This document shows positions 43,942 through 51,535 of a stretch of DNA of 64,000 nucleotides, piece after piece. The notes under the pieces are model-generated. The model ran no database searches, was not told the DNA's origin, and saw only the letters and a program-made list of their open reading frames with translations. Positions within the stretch are counted from its first letter, which is position 1. Each line of letters begins with the position of its first letter. The position numbers were made by a program, and so were the translations under genes. This DNA is from Novosphingobium sp. 18050 (GTDB lineage Bacteria > Pseudomonadota > Alphaproteobacteria > Sphingomonadales > Sphingomonadaceae). The DNA lies in the NCBI RefSeq assembly GCF_902706195.1, contig NZ_CACSJO010000023.1:1-64000 (forward strand). The letters run 5' to 3'.

Positions 43942-45168
43942 TCAGTCCCGCTGAACCCAGTCGCCCAGCACCTGCTCGACGCGGGCCTTTTCGGGCACGA
44001 TGTTGAGGCCGATGCGGCGGTCCAGTTCCTCGTGCCAGTGGTAGATGCGCCGTTCCTGATAATTCAGCGGCATCCCTTTGAAGCCGGGGCTTTCCAGCGA
44101 TTCCTGGATTTGCGGCGCGTATTGCAGGTCCTCGTAAAGAATGCGCTCCCAGTTACTGAGGCGCGTCTCCCAAAGGGGGTGTGGATTCTCGGCATCATGA
44201 TCGGGTGCGATCCAGGTCGAGACGACGCGAGTGCGCTTTGGCCCCAGCGGCCAGAACTGGAGAAGCGGCACACCGCTGGGGGCAGGCGGCATCACGAAGT
44301 TCGGATAGATTTGGTAGCTGACGTTGTTTTTCGCCGGAAATTCGGTGATTGAGGGGATCACCGGCATCCCCACCGTACCCGGATCGACCCAGTCGGGGCG
44401 GCGGTTGGGCGTCGCCATGCGGCTGTGGCCGTTGGGCCAGAGCGTGACGATCATCGAGCGGTGATCAAGGAAGCGGTCCACCGTGTCCACATGGATCGAC
44501 TTGATGTGGTAGACCTCAAGAAACGCGTCGAGGAGGATCTTGACGTTGCAGTCCACCTCGTAGCTGCGGCTGTCGACGAGGCGCAGGTTGTCCAGATCGT
44601 ACTGTTCGAGCTGGGCAGCCATCGGCCCGATGTGTTCCATGAGCGGCTGCGCGTCCGAGTCCTGGTTGACGAAGATCAGCGAGCCCAGCAGTTCGCATCG
44701 CACTTCCTTGAGCGAGCGGCACGAGAAGTCGAGGTCCACGAAGTCACGCTTGTCGCGCACGGCGGTCAGTTTGCCTTCCAGCGTGTAGCTCCAGCCGTGA
44801 TAGCCGCAGACGAAGCCGCGCCCTTCGCCTGAATCTGCGGCCACCAGCGGGGCGCCGCGGTGCTGGCAGGTGTTGAAAAAAGCCTTCACCTCGCCCTTCA
44901 GCGTGCGCGTGACGATGATCGGCGCGCCCGGGTTGCGAGTGAGGAACCATGTGCCGGGGCGGGGAATTTGGTCGACATGGCCGGCATAGAGCCAGGCCTT
45001 GTCCCACATCATCTCCTTTTCCAGCGCCAGGAATTCCTTGTCGGTGTAGCGGCTGCCGGGGATGTCGGGGAACTTGGGAAAGCCTTCGGGCGGCCCCTTG
45101 CGGTCGCGCTCATAGTCCATGCGCGCGAAATCGTTCTCGGGTTTTTGATCCGCAACCAGATCGAGCAT
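43942..45168 (-). CDS. Rieske non-haem iron oxygenase, alpha subunit
   Basis: 408 residues, shorter than the other four. Rieske ligands C101, H103, C121, H124 (CQHRG and CGYHGW); iron site E218-x2-H221-x4-H226 (EVYHIKSIH). The CGYHGW form is that of ring-hydroxylating dioxygenase and phthalate/carnitine-type oxygenases. I use the ATG behind AGGGAG; the upstream in-frame start at 45228 would lie at the operator. Two operator-like sites (E and F) lie upstream. No beta subunit or electron-transfer gene accompanies it. Confidence 0.93.
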   Translation of the reverse strand: MLDLVADQKPENDFARMDYERDRKGPPEGFPKFPDIPGSRYTDKEFLALEKEMMWDKAWLYAGHVDQIPRPGTWFLTRNPGAPIIVTRTLKGEVKAFFNTCQHRGAPLVAADSGEGRGFVCGYHGWSYTLEGKLTAVRDKRDFVDLDFSCRSLKEVRCELLGSLIFVNQDSDAQPLMEHIGPMAAQLEQYDLDNLRLVDSRSYEVDCNVKILLDAFLEVYHIKSIHVDTVDRFLDHRSMIVTLWPNGHSRMATPNRRPDWVDPGTVGMPVIPSITEFPAKNNVSYQIYPNFVMPPAPSGVPLLQFWPLGPKRTRVVSTWIAPDHDAENPHPLWETRLSNWERILYEDLQYAPQIQESLESPGFKGMPLNYQERRIYHWHEELDRRIGLNIVPEKARVEQVLGDWVQRD

Positions 45169-45229
45169 CGGTCTTCTCTCCCTAGGGCCCGTACGGTATC
45201 GCGCCGGGCCATCTCGCGGCAGAATCAAA

Positions 45230-45247
45230 AAACATACAAGAATGTTT
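45230..45247. promoter_or_regulatory. TetR-type operator candidate E
   Basis: AAACATACAAGAATGTTT, 14 of 18 matches to the pattern, with AAACAT/ATGTTT as a perfect inner repeat. It sits inside a wider inverted repeat GAATCAAA (45222-45229) and TTTGATTC (45245-45252). It lies 62 bp upstream of the Rieske gene start. Confidence 0.55.
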
Positions 45248-45291
45248 GATTCTATCGAAGTGATGCTTGCGATCCTAAGCCCTGCGCGATA

Positions 45292-45309
45292 AAACAGTCA
45301 ACAGTGATT
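45292..45309. promoter_or_regulatory. TetR-type operator candidate F
   Basis: AAACAGTCAACAGTGATT: the left half matches the pattern perfectly, the right half at 5 of 9. The sequence TGATTGTAATTTTC that begins in it is identical to bases behind site C. It lies between the enoyl-CoA hydratase stop and the Rieske gene. Confidence 0.45.
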
Positions 45310-45339
45310 GTAATTTTCCGCCTCTTGCCTGCGGGTGCT

Positions 45340-46110
45340 TCAGTCTTGCCCGAACCCGGCATCGCGCTTTTGCGCGAAGGCGGCGATTCCTTCTCGGCTG
45401 TCAGCGCTGCCCAGCGTCGCCTTGCCCCAGGCATTGCCAACCCCCAGCGCCTGGCCGATTTCCATGCCGCAAGACAGTTCGTAAAGCTCGCGCCCGTTGC
45501 GGATCGCCTGCCAACTGTTGCCCAGCATCGCATGCGTCACCGCCAGCGCGCGTTCGAGCAATTGTTTGCCCGGCAGCACTTCAGTCACCACGCCAAGTTC
45601 GTAAAGCCGGCGCGCCGGGATGAGGTCGCCGGTCATGATCATGGCCAGTGCGGTGGCCCGCGGGACATGCGCCGCCAGCCGCTGGATGCCGCCGGCAAAT
45701 GCGAACAGCCCTCGCTTGACCTCGCTCAGGCCCATCAACGCGTGATCGGCGGCGAAGACCATGTCGCAGGCCAGCATGATTTCGAATCCACCCGCTACTG
45801 CGGTGCCGTTGATCGCGGCGATCAGTGGTTTGGTGCGCGTGCGCTCGGTGATGCCACCGAAGCCGCGTCCGGGGATCAGGCCGTAACCCGCGCCGATCCG
45901 CTCGGCTTCCTTGAGGTCCATGCCGGAACAGAAAGCTTTGTCACCCGCTCCGGTCACGATCATCGCGCCGATTTCCGGGTCCGCTTCTGCCGCCGTGATC
46001 GCCGCGTCGAGCGCATGCGACGTCGCTGCATCGAGGGCGTTGCGTGCAGGCATGCGGTTGATCGTCAGCAGGCAGACGGCGCCGCGGCGCTCCACGAGAA
46101 GGCCGGTCAT
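45340..46110 (-). CDS. Enoyl-CoA hydratase/isomerase (crotonase family)
   Basis: 256 residues. TINRMPARNALDAAT, FCSGMDLKEAE (first oxyanion loop) and NGTAVAGGFEIMLACDMVFAAD (second) followed by SEVKRGLFAFAGG. The segment GGFEIMLACD is slightly unlike canonical hydratases, so an isomerase or C-C hydrolase activity is possible. The ATG follows GGGAGAA. It is upstream of the Rieske gene on the same strand, with a 171-bp gap holding operator sites E and F, so it may be its own unit. Confidence 0.9.
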   Translation of the reverse strand: MTGLLVERRGAVCLLTINRMPARNALDAATSHALDAAITAAEADPEIGAMIVTGAGDKAFCSGMDLKEAERIGAGYGLIPGRGFGGITERTRTKPLIAAINGTAVAGGFEIMLACDMVFAADHALMGLSEVKRGLFAFAGGIQRLAAHVPRATALAMIMTGDLIPARRLYELGVVTEVLPGKQLLERALAVTHAMLGNSWQAIRNGRELYELSCGMEIGQALGVGNAWGKATLGSADSREGIAAFAQKRDAGFGQD

Positions 46111-46214
46111 CGCGATGTTCTCCCGAGTTGCCGCGATCGTTGCATGACTGTCCGAAGCAGATAGCGAATCGCAGGATTGTTCTGAAAAAACAGATAAGAC
46201 GACAAGAGGATGAA

Positions 46215-46679
46215 TTGAAAGAGTTTGCAAATCTTCACCACCACGGGTTGATCGTTCCTAATATCCGTCAGTCGATGGAAGGTATTGGTCGGGAACTGAA
46301 TATCGACTGGGCGCCGGTTCGCCGGTTTGATCCACTTCGAGTTTGGTTGCCTGATGCAGGATGGTCCGAAGCACATCTCACTGTGACCTATTCTCGTCAG
46401 GGCCCAATTCATTTCGAGCTTATCGAAATCGCGCCCGGCGGCGCTTATGAGGCGTTGCTGGCGGTTTCGCCCGCCCATGTCGGTGCCTGGGTCCAAGACG
46501 TTGGCGCCGAGGCGGAGGCCCTGCTGGCGCAGGGATGGCGCGTGATCGCCGCCGGGGCGTCGCCCAAGCATCGCTACGGTCAGATGGCCTACATGGCGCG
46601 CGGCGATGGCCCGGTGCTGGAACTGGTGGGTGAGCCGATCCGGCCGATGATCGAGGAATGGATCGGCTCGGTCGAATGA
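46215..46679 (+). CDS. VOC/glyoxalase-fold protein
   Basis: 154 residues from a TTG start behind AAGAGG; the frame is open upstream to an ATG at 46128 that would overlap the divergent hydratase promoter. NLHHHGLIVPNIRQSMEGIG is a VOC opening with candidate metal-ligand His, IHFELIEIAPGG gives a Glu, and APVLELV-like GPVLELVGEP the last Glu. The family covers epimerases, lyases and dioxygenases. It is the first of a possible plus-strand unit with ThuA, a ligase and an MFS transporter, though a 184-bp gap follows. Confidence 0.8.
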   Translation: MKEFANLHHHGLIVPNIRQSMEGIGRELNIDWAPVRRFDPLRVWLPDAGWSEAHLTVTYSRQGPIHFELIEIAPGGAYEALLAVSPAHVGAWVQDVGAEAEALLAQGWRVIAAGASPKHRYGQMAYMARGDGPVLELVGEPIRPMIEEWIGSVE

Positions 46680-46863
46680 TAATCTCACTGCTTGATGAGT
46701 GATGCTTATTTATATAACCTTGGCTTCACAGGAGATTCGGGGCGGCGGAAAAGGCTATCCCGGCAATGCAGCTTTCGCTGAACACATCCACAAGTAAGAT
46801 ATACTGATATAGTGGCACCGTTCCGCGCAAGCGGGCCGCGCCGCGGATAGACGGGAGAGCGGC

Positions 46864-47709
46864 TTGCCCCGCAAATTGGAAGTCTTCGTGGCCACCAAGG
46901 GCCATGCCTTCTGCCGCGATGCCTTTGAGGGCATGTTGCGGGCGATCGGCGTCGAACCCACGATGGTGGACCAACCCGCCGCCGCCATGCTGCTGAACCC
47001 GCAGGGGATGGCGCGCTTCGATGCGGTGCTGCTCTACGATATGCCGGGCATGGATTTTCGCGCAGATGTTGAGGAGCGGCCCGGCTTCGTCGAGCCCGAA
47101 GCGGCTTTTCGGGAGGGTTTCCTGGCGCTGCTGCGCGAAGGCAAGGGCGTGGTCGCCTTGCACCATTCGATTGCAGGTTGGCCGGCCTGGCCCGCTTATG
47201 GCGAGGCGCTGGGGGGGCGGTTCCTTTACAAGCCGGCCTTGCAGTGCGGCGATTCCGGCTACTTACCCGATGTGCGCTATGCCGTGCGCACCGGCGCGGT
47301 GGATCATCCGGTGCTGGCTGCGCTCCCCGAACGCTTCTGCCTCACCGACGAGCTTTACGCCTGCGAACGTTTTTCCGATCCGCGAGCGGTGCCGTTGATC
47401 CTGCGCGATACGCCGGTCGATCAGGCGCGCTTCCTTTCGGCCATGCACGCTGTGCGCGGCGCGCCCGCCGAGGCGCAGGCGGCGTGGACGCCCCCGCCTG
47501 CCGACACGGTGCTCGGCTGGGCAAAGGCGGCATTATCCAGCCCGCTCGTCTACCTCCAGCCGGGGGACTCTGCGGCCACATATGAAAACGAAAACTACCG
47601 CCTGCTGCTGGGCAATGCCTTGCGCTGGGTCGCCTCACCCGAAGCACGGGTTTGGGCGGCCAAGCAGGGCGCATACGCGGATGAAGGATGCACTACTGAT
47701 GGACCATGA
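46864..47709 (+). CDS. ThuA-domain protein
   Basis: 281 residues from TTG 46864 behind GGGAGAG. The class-I-glutamine-amidotransferase-like ThuA fold is visible in FDAVLLYDMPGM, GKGVVALHHSIAGWPAWPAYGEALGGRF, DHPVLAALP and TDELYACERF. ThuA proteins are best known near sugar utilisation genes and act on sugars or glycosides in ways not fully settled. Here it is in an acyl-CoA pathway context and overlaps the ligase gene by 11 bp, so it may deal with a ring or glycoside substrate. Function open. Confidence 0.82.
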   Translation: MPRKLEVFVATKGHAFCRDAFEGMLRAIGVEPTMVDQPAAAMLLNPQGMARFDAVLLYDMPGMDFRADVEERPGFVEPEAAFREGFLALLREGKGVVALHHSIAGWPAWPAYGEALGGRFLYKPALQCGDSGYLPDVRYAVRTGAVDHPVLAALPERFCLTDELYACERFSDPRAVPLILRDTPVDQARFLSAMHAVRGAPAEAQAAWTPPPADTVLGWAKAALSSPLVYLQPGDSAATYENENYRLLLGNALRWVASPEARVWAAKQGAYADEGCTTDGP

Positions 47710-49372
47710 TGCTATCCTGGGCGCGGAAATGGCGCTCGATCCGCAGACCCTTGGCGGCACGCTTGCCGCTGCCGCGCATGTCCATGGGACCAGCGAAGCA
47801 TTGATCTACGACGGTCGCCGCGCCACCCATGCACAGCTTTTCGAAGAAGCACTGGAGCGGGCCCGCGCGCTGATCGGGCTGGGTGTACGATCCGGGGACC
47901 ATGTCGGCGTGTTGATGCCCAACTGCTGGGACTACATCGTCCTTTATTACGCTATCAACTTGGTCGGCGCGCAGGCGGTGTTGCTCAATGCCCGCTACCG
48001 GCCGGACGATCTTGCCTACGTGATCCCAAAGGCAAGGCTGCGCTTCCTGTTTGTGGGCGGCCATGCGTGGCGGCACTGCGATTATCGCCCGATGCTGACC
48101 GGTGTTTTCCCCGAACTACTCGCCTCGGCGCAGGGCAGCCTGTCGCTGGGCGCCGCGCCTAATCTTGAGCATGTGATCGAGATCGGCGACGAACGCCCCG
48201 GCATATGGCCTGGCGAAAGCGTGCTCGAATCCGCCGCAGCGGGGGTGACACGGGCTGACGTGCTGGAACGCGCGGCGATGGTCCGGGCAGAGGACATAGG
48301 GCTGATGATCTTCTCTTCGGGGACCACGTCGCGCCCCAAAGCCTGCATGCTCACCCACCTGTCGCTGTGCCGGACCGGCGCGGCAATGGCGGAGCGGTTC
48401 CGTTTCACGCCGCAGGACAAGGTGTGGGACCCGCTGCCGCTGTTCCACATGTCGACGATCCTGCCACTCGCGGGCTGCCGGGCGACGGGGGCATGTTTCA
48501 TGGGCATGGGACATTTCGATGCGGATAGCGCGATGAAGCTGTTGATCGCCGAGCAGCCGACGGTCCATTACGCCGGTTTCCCGACGATCATCGGCGCATT
48601 GGTTACCCATCCCGATTTCGTAGCTTACGACCAGTCGCACCTGCGCATCAATCACGTGGTCGGGCCGCCTGACCTGCTGCGCCGTTATGCTGCGCTGTTC
48701 CCCGGCGCGGTTGCGGTGAACAGCTACGGGTTGACCGAAGCCACTGGCGTGCCCTGCTACAGTGATCTGGACGATCCGCAGGACCTGCTGTTCGAAACCA
48801 ATGGCCGCCTGTTCGACGGCATGGAAGGCCGCGTCGTCGATCTTGATGGCAACCCCGTACCCAACGGCGTAGCGGGCGAAATCTGCCTGCGCGGTTATGC
48901 GCTTTTCGCGGGCTATTACGACGATCCCGAAGCGACCGCCGCCGCCATCACACCCGAGGGCTGGCTGCGCACCGGCGACCGAGGCCGCATCGGTCCCGGC
49001 GGGCGCCTCATCTATGACGGCCGTGTGAAGGACATGCTCAAGATCGGCGGCGAGAACGTCGCGGCGGTCGAACTGGAAAGCTTCCTGATGACGCACCCGG
49101 CGGTGAAGATGGCCCAGGTCATCGGCGTGCCGGACGAGCGGCTGATGGAAGTCGCCGCCGCCTACATCGAGGTCAATCCCGGAAGCATGGTCGAGGAGGT
49201 GGAACTCGTCCGTCACTGCATCGGCCGGATCGCCAGCTACAAGATCCCGCGTTACGTCCGTTTCGTCGAGCAATGGCCGATGAGCGCCACCAAGGTTCAG
49301 AAGTTCGAACTGCGCGAGAGCTTCCGGCCCGACGGCAAGATCGACGTCGCCGCCATGGCCAAAAGCGCATGA
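47699..49372 (+). CDS. Acyl-CoA synthetase (class I adenylate-forming)
   Basis: 557 residues. The phosphate loop reads FSSGTTSRPKACML; the Gly that usually follows PK is Ala. NSYGLTEATG, LRTGDRG, GRVKDMLKIGGENV and the catalytic Lys in SATKVQKFELRE are present. It would activate an acid to a CoA thioester. The start is either ATG 47699 (AAGGA upstream) or ATG 47681. It lies between ThuA and an MFS gene, overlapping both. It is paralogous to the ligase at 32457 by layout; whether they share a substrate is unclear. Confidence 0.9.
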   Translation: MDHDAILGAEMALDPQTLGGTLAAAAHVHGTSEALIYDGRRATHAQLFEEALERARALIGLGVRSGDHVGVLMPNCWDYIVLYYAINLVGAQAVLLNARYRPDDLAYVIPKARLRFLFVGGHAWRHCDYRPMLTGVFPELLASAQGSLSLGAAPNLEHVIEIGDERPGIWPGESVLESAAAGVTRADVLERAAMVRAEDIGLMIFSSGTTSRPKACMLTHLSLCRTGAAMAERFRFTPQDKVWDPLPLFHMSTILPLAGCRATGACFMGMGHFDADSAMKLLIAEQPTVHYAGFPTIIGALVTHPDFVAYDQSHLRINHVVGPPDLLRRYAALFPGAVAVNSYGLTEATGVPCYSDLDDPQDLLFETNGRLFDGMEGRVVDLDGNPVPNGVAGEICLRGYALFAGYYDDPEATAAAITPEGWLRTGDRGRIGPGGRLIYDGRVKDMLKIGGENVAAVELESFLMTHPAVKMAQVIGVPDERLMEVAAAYIEVNPGSMVEEVELVRHCIGRIASYKIPRYVRFVEQWPMSATKVQKFELRESFRPDGKIDVAAMAKSA

Positions 49373-50736
49373 GCGGCGTGGCAGTGGCCGAGCTACCGCA
49401 CGCCGCACAGACCGCGCCGATCCCCGAACAGGATGACGCGCCGAGCGCCGGGGCCTGGTATCTGATCTTCGTCCTGACCCTGGCCTATACTGTCAGCTTC
49501 GTCGACCGGCAGGTGCTGAACCTGCTGATCGGGCCGCTAAAAGCGGACTTCGGGCTATCGGACACGCGGCTCAGTTTGTTGCAGGGGCTGGCATTCACTT
49601 TCGCCTATATCCTTTTCAGCCCGATCTTCGGGCGCATGGCGGACACCGGCAATCGCAAGGTGATCCTGCTCGGCGGTATCGGCCTGTGGAGCCTTGGAAC
49701 CAGTCTGTGCGGCCTTGCGCGCAGCTATTGGCAATTGTTCATTGCGCGGATGGGCGTGGGCGGGGCGGAGGCTTGTCTGACCCCGGCGGCATGGTCGATC
49801 ATCGTCGACAGCTTTCCGACCCGGCTTATCCCGCGCGCCTTCAGCATCTTTCTGATGGGCCCCTATATCGGGGGCGGTCTGGCGCTGATTTTCGGAGGCC
49901 TGCTGCTGGAGGCGGCGCAGGGCTGGAATCTGAGCGCTGTGCCCTACCTCGGCGCGCTGAAGCCGTGGCAGGTGGTATTCCTGGTGGCGGGCCTGCCGGG
50001 TTTCGTGATCGCTCTGATGATGCTGCGTATCCGTGAGCCTTCGCGCAAGCTGGCGCTGACGGAGACGAAGCCGGAACGCATGGCCATAGCCCAGGTATGG
50101 CAGGTCTTCGTCGACCGGCGTGATTTCTACGGTAACTTCTATGCAGGCATGGCTTCGCTCGTGATCGTGCTTTACGCGTTCCCGGCGTGGATGCCGGCTA
50201 TGCTGATGCGCCGTTTCGACGCGAGTGCGGCCACTGTAGGCGTACAGTACGGCGTGGCGGTGCTGGTTACCGGCTCGCTGGGCGTGCTGTGCGGGCCGGT
50301 GATCGCAAGCTGGCTGGAGCGGCGCGGGCGGGTGGATGCGTTGATGCGGGTGCCGATGGCGGCAGCGCTGCTGCTGATCCCCGTCTCGATCGCACTGGCT
50401 CTCGCGCAGTCCTATGGTTTCGCGATGATCGTCGCGACTTTGGCGAGCTTTGCTTACAGCCTGCCGATGGCGCTGGCGTCCTCGGCGCTGCAACTGGCGA
50501 CGCCCAACCGGATGCGCGGGATTTCAGCTTCGATCTACGTCTTCGTGGCCAGTGTCATGGGTCTCGGCGCCGCGCCGACGATCGTGGCGCTGCTGACCGA
50601 CCATGTCTTCGCCGACGAGCGCAGCGTGGGGCTGTCGCTTTCACTGACATGCGCGGCGGCGGCGGCGATCTCGGCGTTCTTCCTGTCTCGTGCGCTGCGG
50701 GGATACAGGCGCATTCTGGATGATGCCGCGGGTTGA
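49369..50736 (+). CDS. MFS transporter
   Basis: 455 residues with about 12 transmembrane helices. SFVDRQVLNLLIGPLKADFGLSD and FGRMADTGNRKVI are major-facilitator motifs, and VGGAEACLTPAAWSIIVDSFP is common in the sphingomonad transporters that sit in aromatic and steroid clusters. Its ATG overlaps the ligase stop (ATGA), so importer and activating enzyme are co-translated. It probably brings an organic acid across the inner membrane. It is convergent with a TetR gene, with no clear terminator in the 31-bp gap. Confidence 0.9.
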   Translation: MSGVAVAELPHAAQTAPIPEQDDAPSAGAWYLIFVLTLAYTVSFVDRQVLNLLIGPLKADFGLSDTRLSLLQGLAFTFAYILFSPIFGRMADTGNRKVILLGGIGLWSLGTSLCGLARSYWQLFIARMGVGGAEACLTPAAWSIIVDSFPTRLIPRAFSIFLMGPYIGGGLALIFGGLLLEAAQGWNLSAVPYLGALKPWQVVFLVAGLPGFVIALMMLRIREPSRKLALTETKPERMAIAQVWQVFVDRRDFYGNFYAGMASLVIVLYAFPAWMPAMLMRRFDASAATVGVQYGVAVLVTGSLGVLCGPVIASWLERRGRVDALMRVPMAAALLLIPVSIALALAQSYGFAMIVATLASFAYSLPMALASSALQLATPNRMRGISASIYVFVASVMGLGAAPTIVALLTDHVFADERSVGLSLSLTCAAAAAISAFFLSRALRGYRRILDDAAG

Positions 50737-50767
50737 TGTCCTGTCCGGCCAAGGCGATCGGGCTCGA

Positions 50768-51340
50768 TCAGGGGACCAGCCGGGCGATCTGGAACGTCAG
50801 GATTTCGACCTGCCGGTCCGCAGGCCAGTTCTCGGGGTCATAAATCGCCTGGGTGGCGATACCCGAAACGCTGCTGAGGAGCGACTGCGCCACAAGCCGC
50901 GCCTGCGTACCGTCTGGCATTCCACCTGAATCGACGATGGCACGGTGGAACAGGTCCACCGCCTCGCGGCTGCGCTGGCGCTGCTCGCGCAGCAGTTCCG
51001 GGTCCGCCGTGGCAAGGCCCCAGAAGGCAAGCCAGATGCGCCAGCTCTCGTTGCGCTGCGCATCGAGCGGCAGCACTGCGGCAAGGCAATCGATCAGGCT
51101 CGCGCCCTCTCGCGTCTGCGCCGCCACAAGCGCGGTCGTGCGTTCCATACGCATGCGGTAGGCGGAGAGCAGCAACTCGTGCTTGCTGTGGAAGTAGTGC
51201 GAAACGATCGAGGTGCTGCAGTTGGCCAGCCGCGCAATCTCGCGGACCTTGGTGCCTTCGATGCCTTCGCGCGCGATCAGTTGCGCAGCAATTTCTGCCA
51301 CGGCTGCGCGCCTCGCTTCATGGTCGACGATTTTTGGCAT
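50768..51340 (-). CDS. TetR-family transcription regulator
   Basis: 190 residues. The HTH region reads RRAAVAEIAAQLIAREGIEGTKVREIARLANCSTSIVSHYFHSKHELL, like BetI-type regulators. The C-terminal helices form the ligand domain. I start at MPKIVDHEAR (ATG 51340); an upstream start adds seven residues. It is divergent from the TonB receptor and Rieske genes, with a 195-bp region between. That region has repeated TGATAGG (51385, 51453) and TACAACC/GGTTGTA (51398, 51458), which may be its binding sites. It is not obviously the regulator for the 18-bp palindromes. Confidence 0.92.
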   Translation of the reverse strand: MPKIVDHEARRAAVAEIAAQLIAREGIEGTKVREIARLANCSTSIVSHYFHSKHELLLSAYRMRMERTTALVAAQTREGASLIDCLAAVLPLDAQRNESWRIWLAFWGLATADPELLREQRQRSREAVDLFHRAIVDSGGMPDGTQARLVAQSLLSSVSGIATQAIYDPENWPADRQVEILTFQIARLVP

Positions 51341-51535
51341 TGTCGGTGAAAGGTCTCGCACGTCGGTTTTCCAGGGAAATCAGATGATAGGCGACCTTAC
51401 AACCTCCCGGCAACTATGCCCTCGGACGTCGCCGCAGACCGAATATCAAAAGTGATAGGTTGTACTGGATCGTTTTTCAAACGACTGTTGCAAAATAACC
51501 AGAGCCCGAAGAATCGGGGAAAATGGGAGGACAGG

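Noticed and set aside
46136..46153. Possible seventh TetR-type site upstream of the enoyl-CoA hydratase
   Set aside because: Only the right half TGACTGT matches; 10 of 18 overall, not better than chance in this AT-richer stretch.
51470..51495. AAACGACTGTTG upstream of the second TonB receptor as a further palindrome copy
   Set aside because: One degenerate half-site without a partner at the right spacing.
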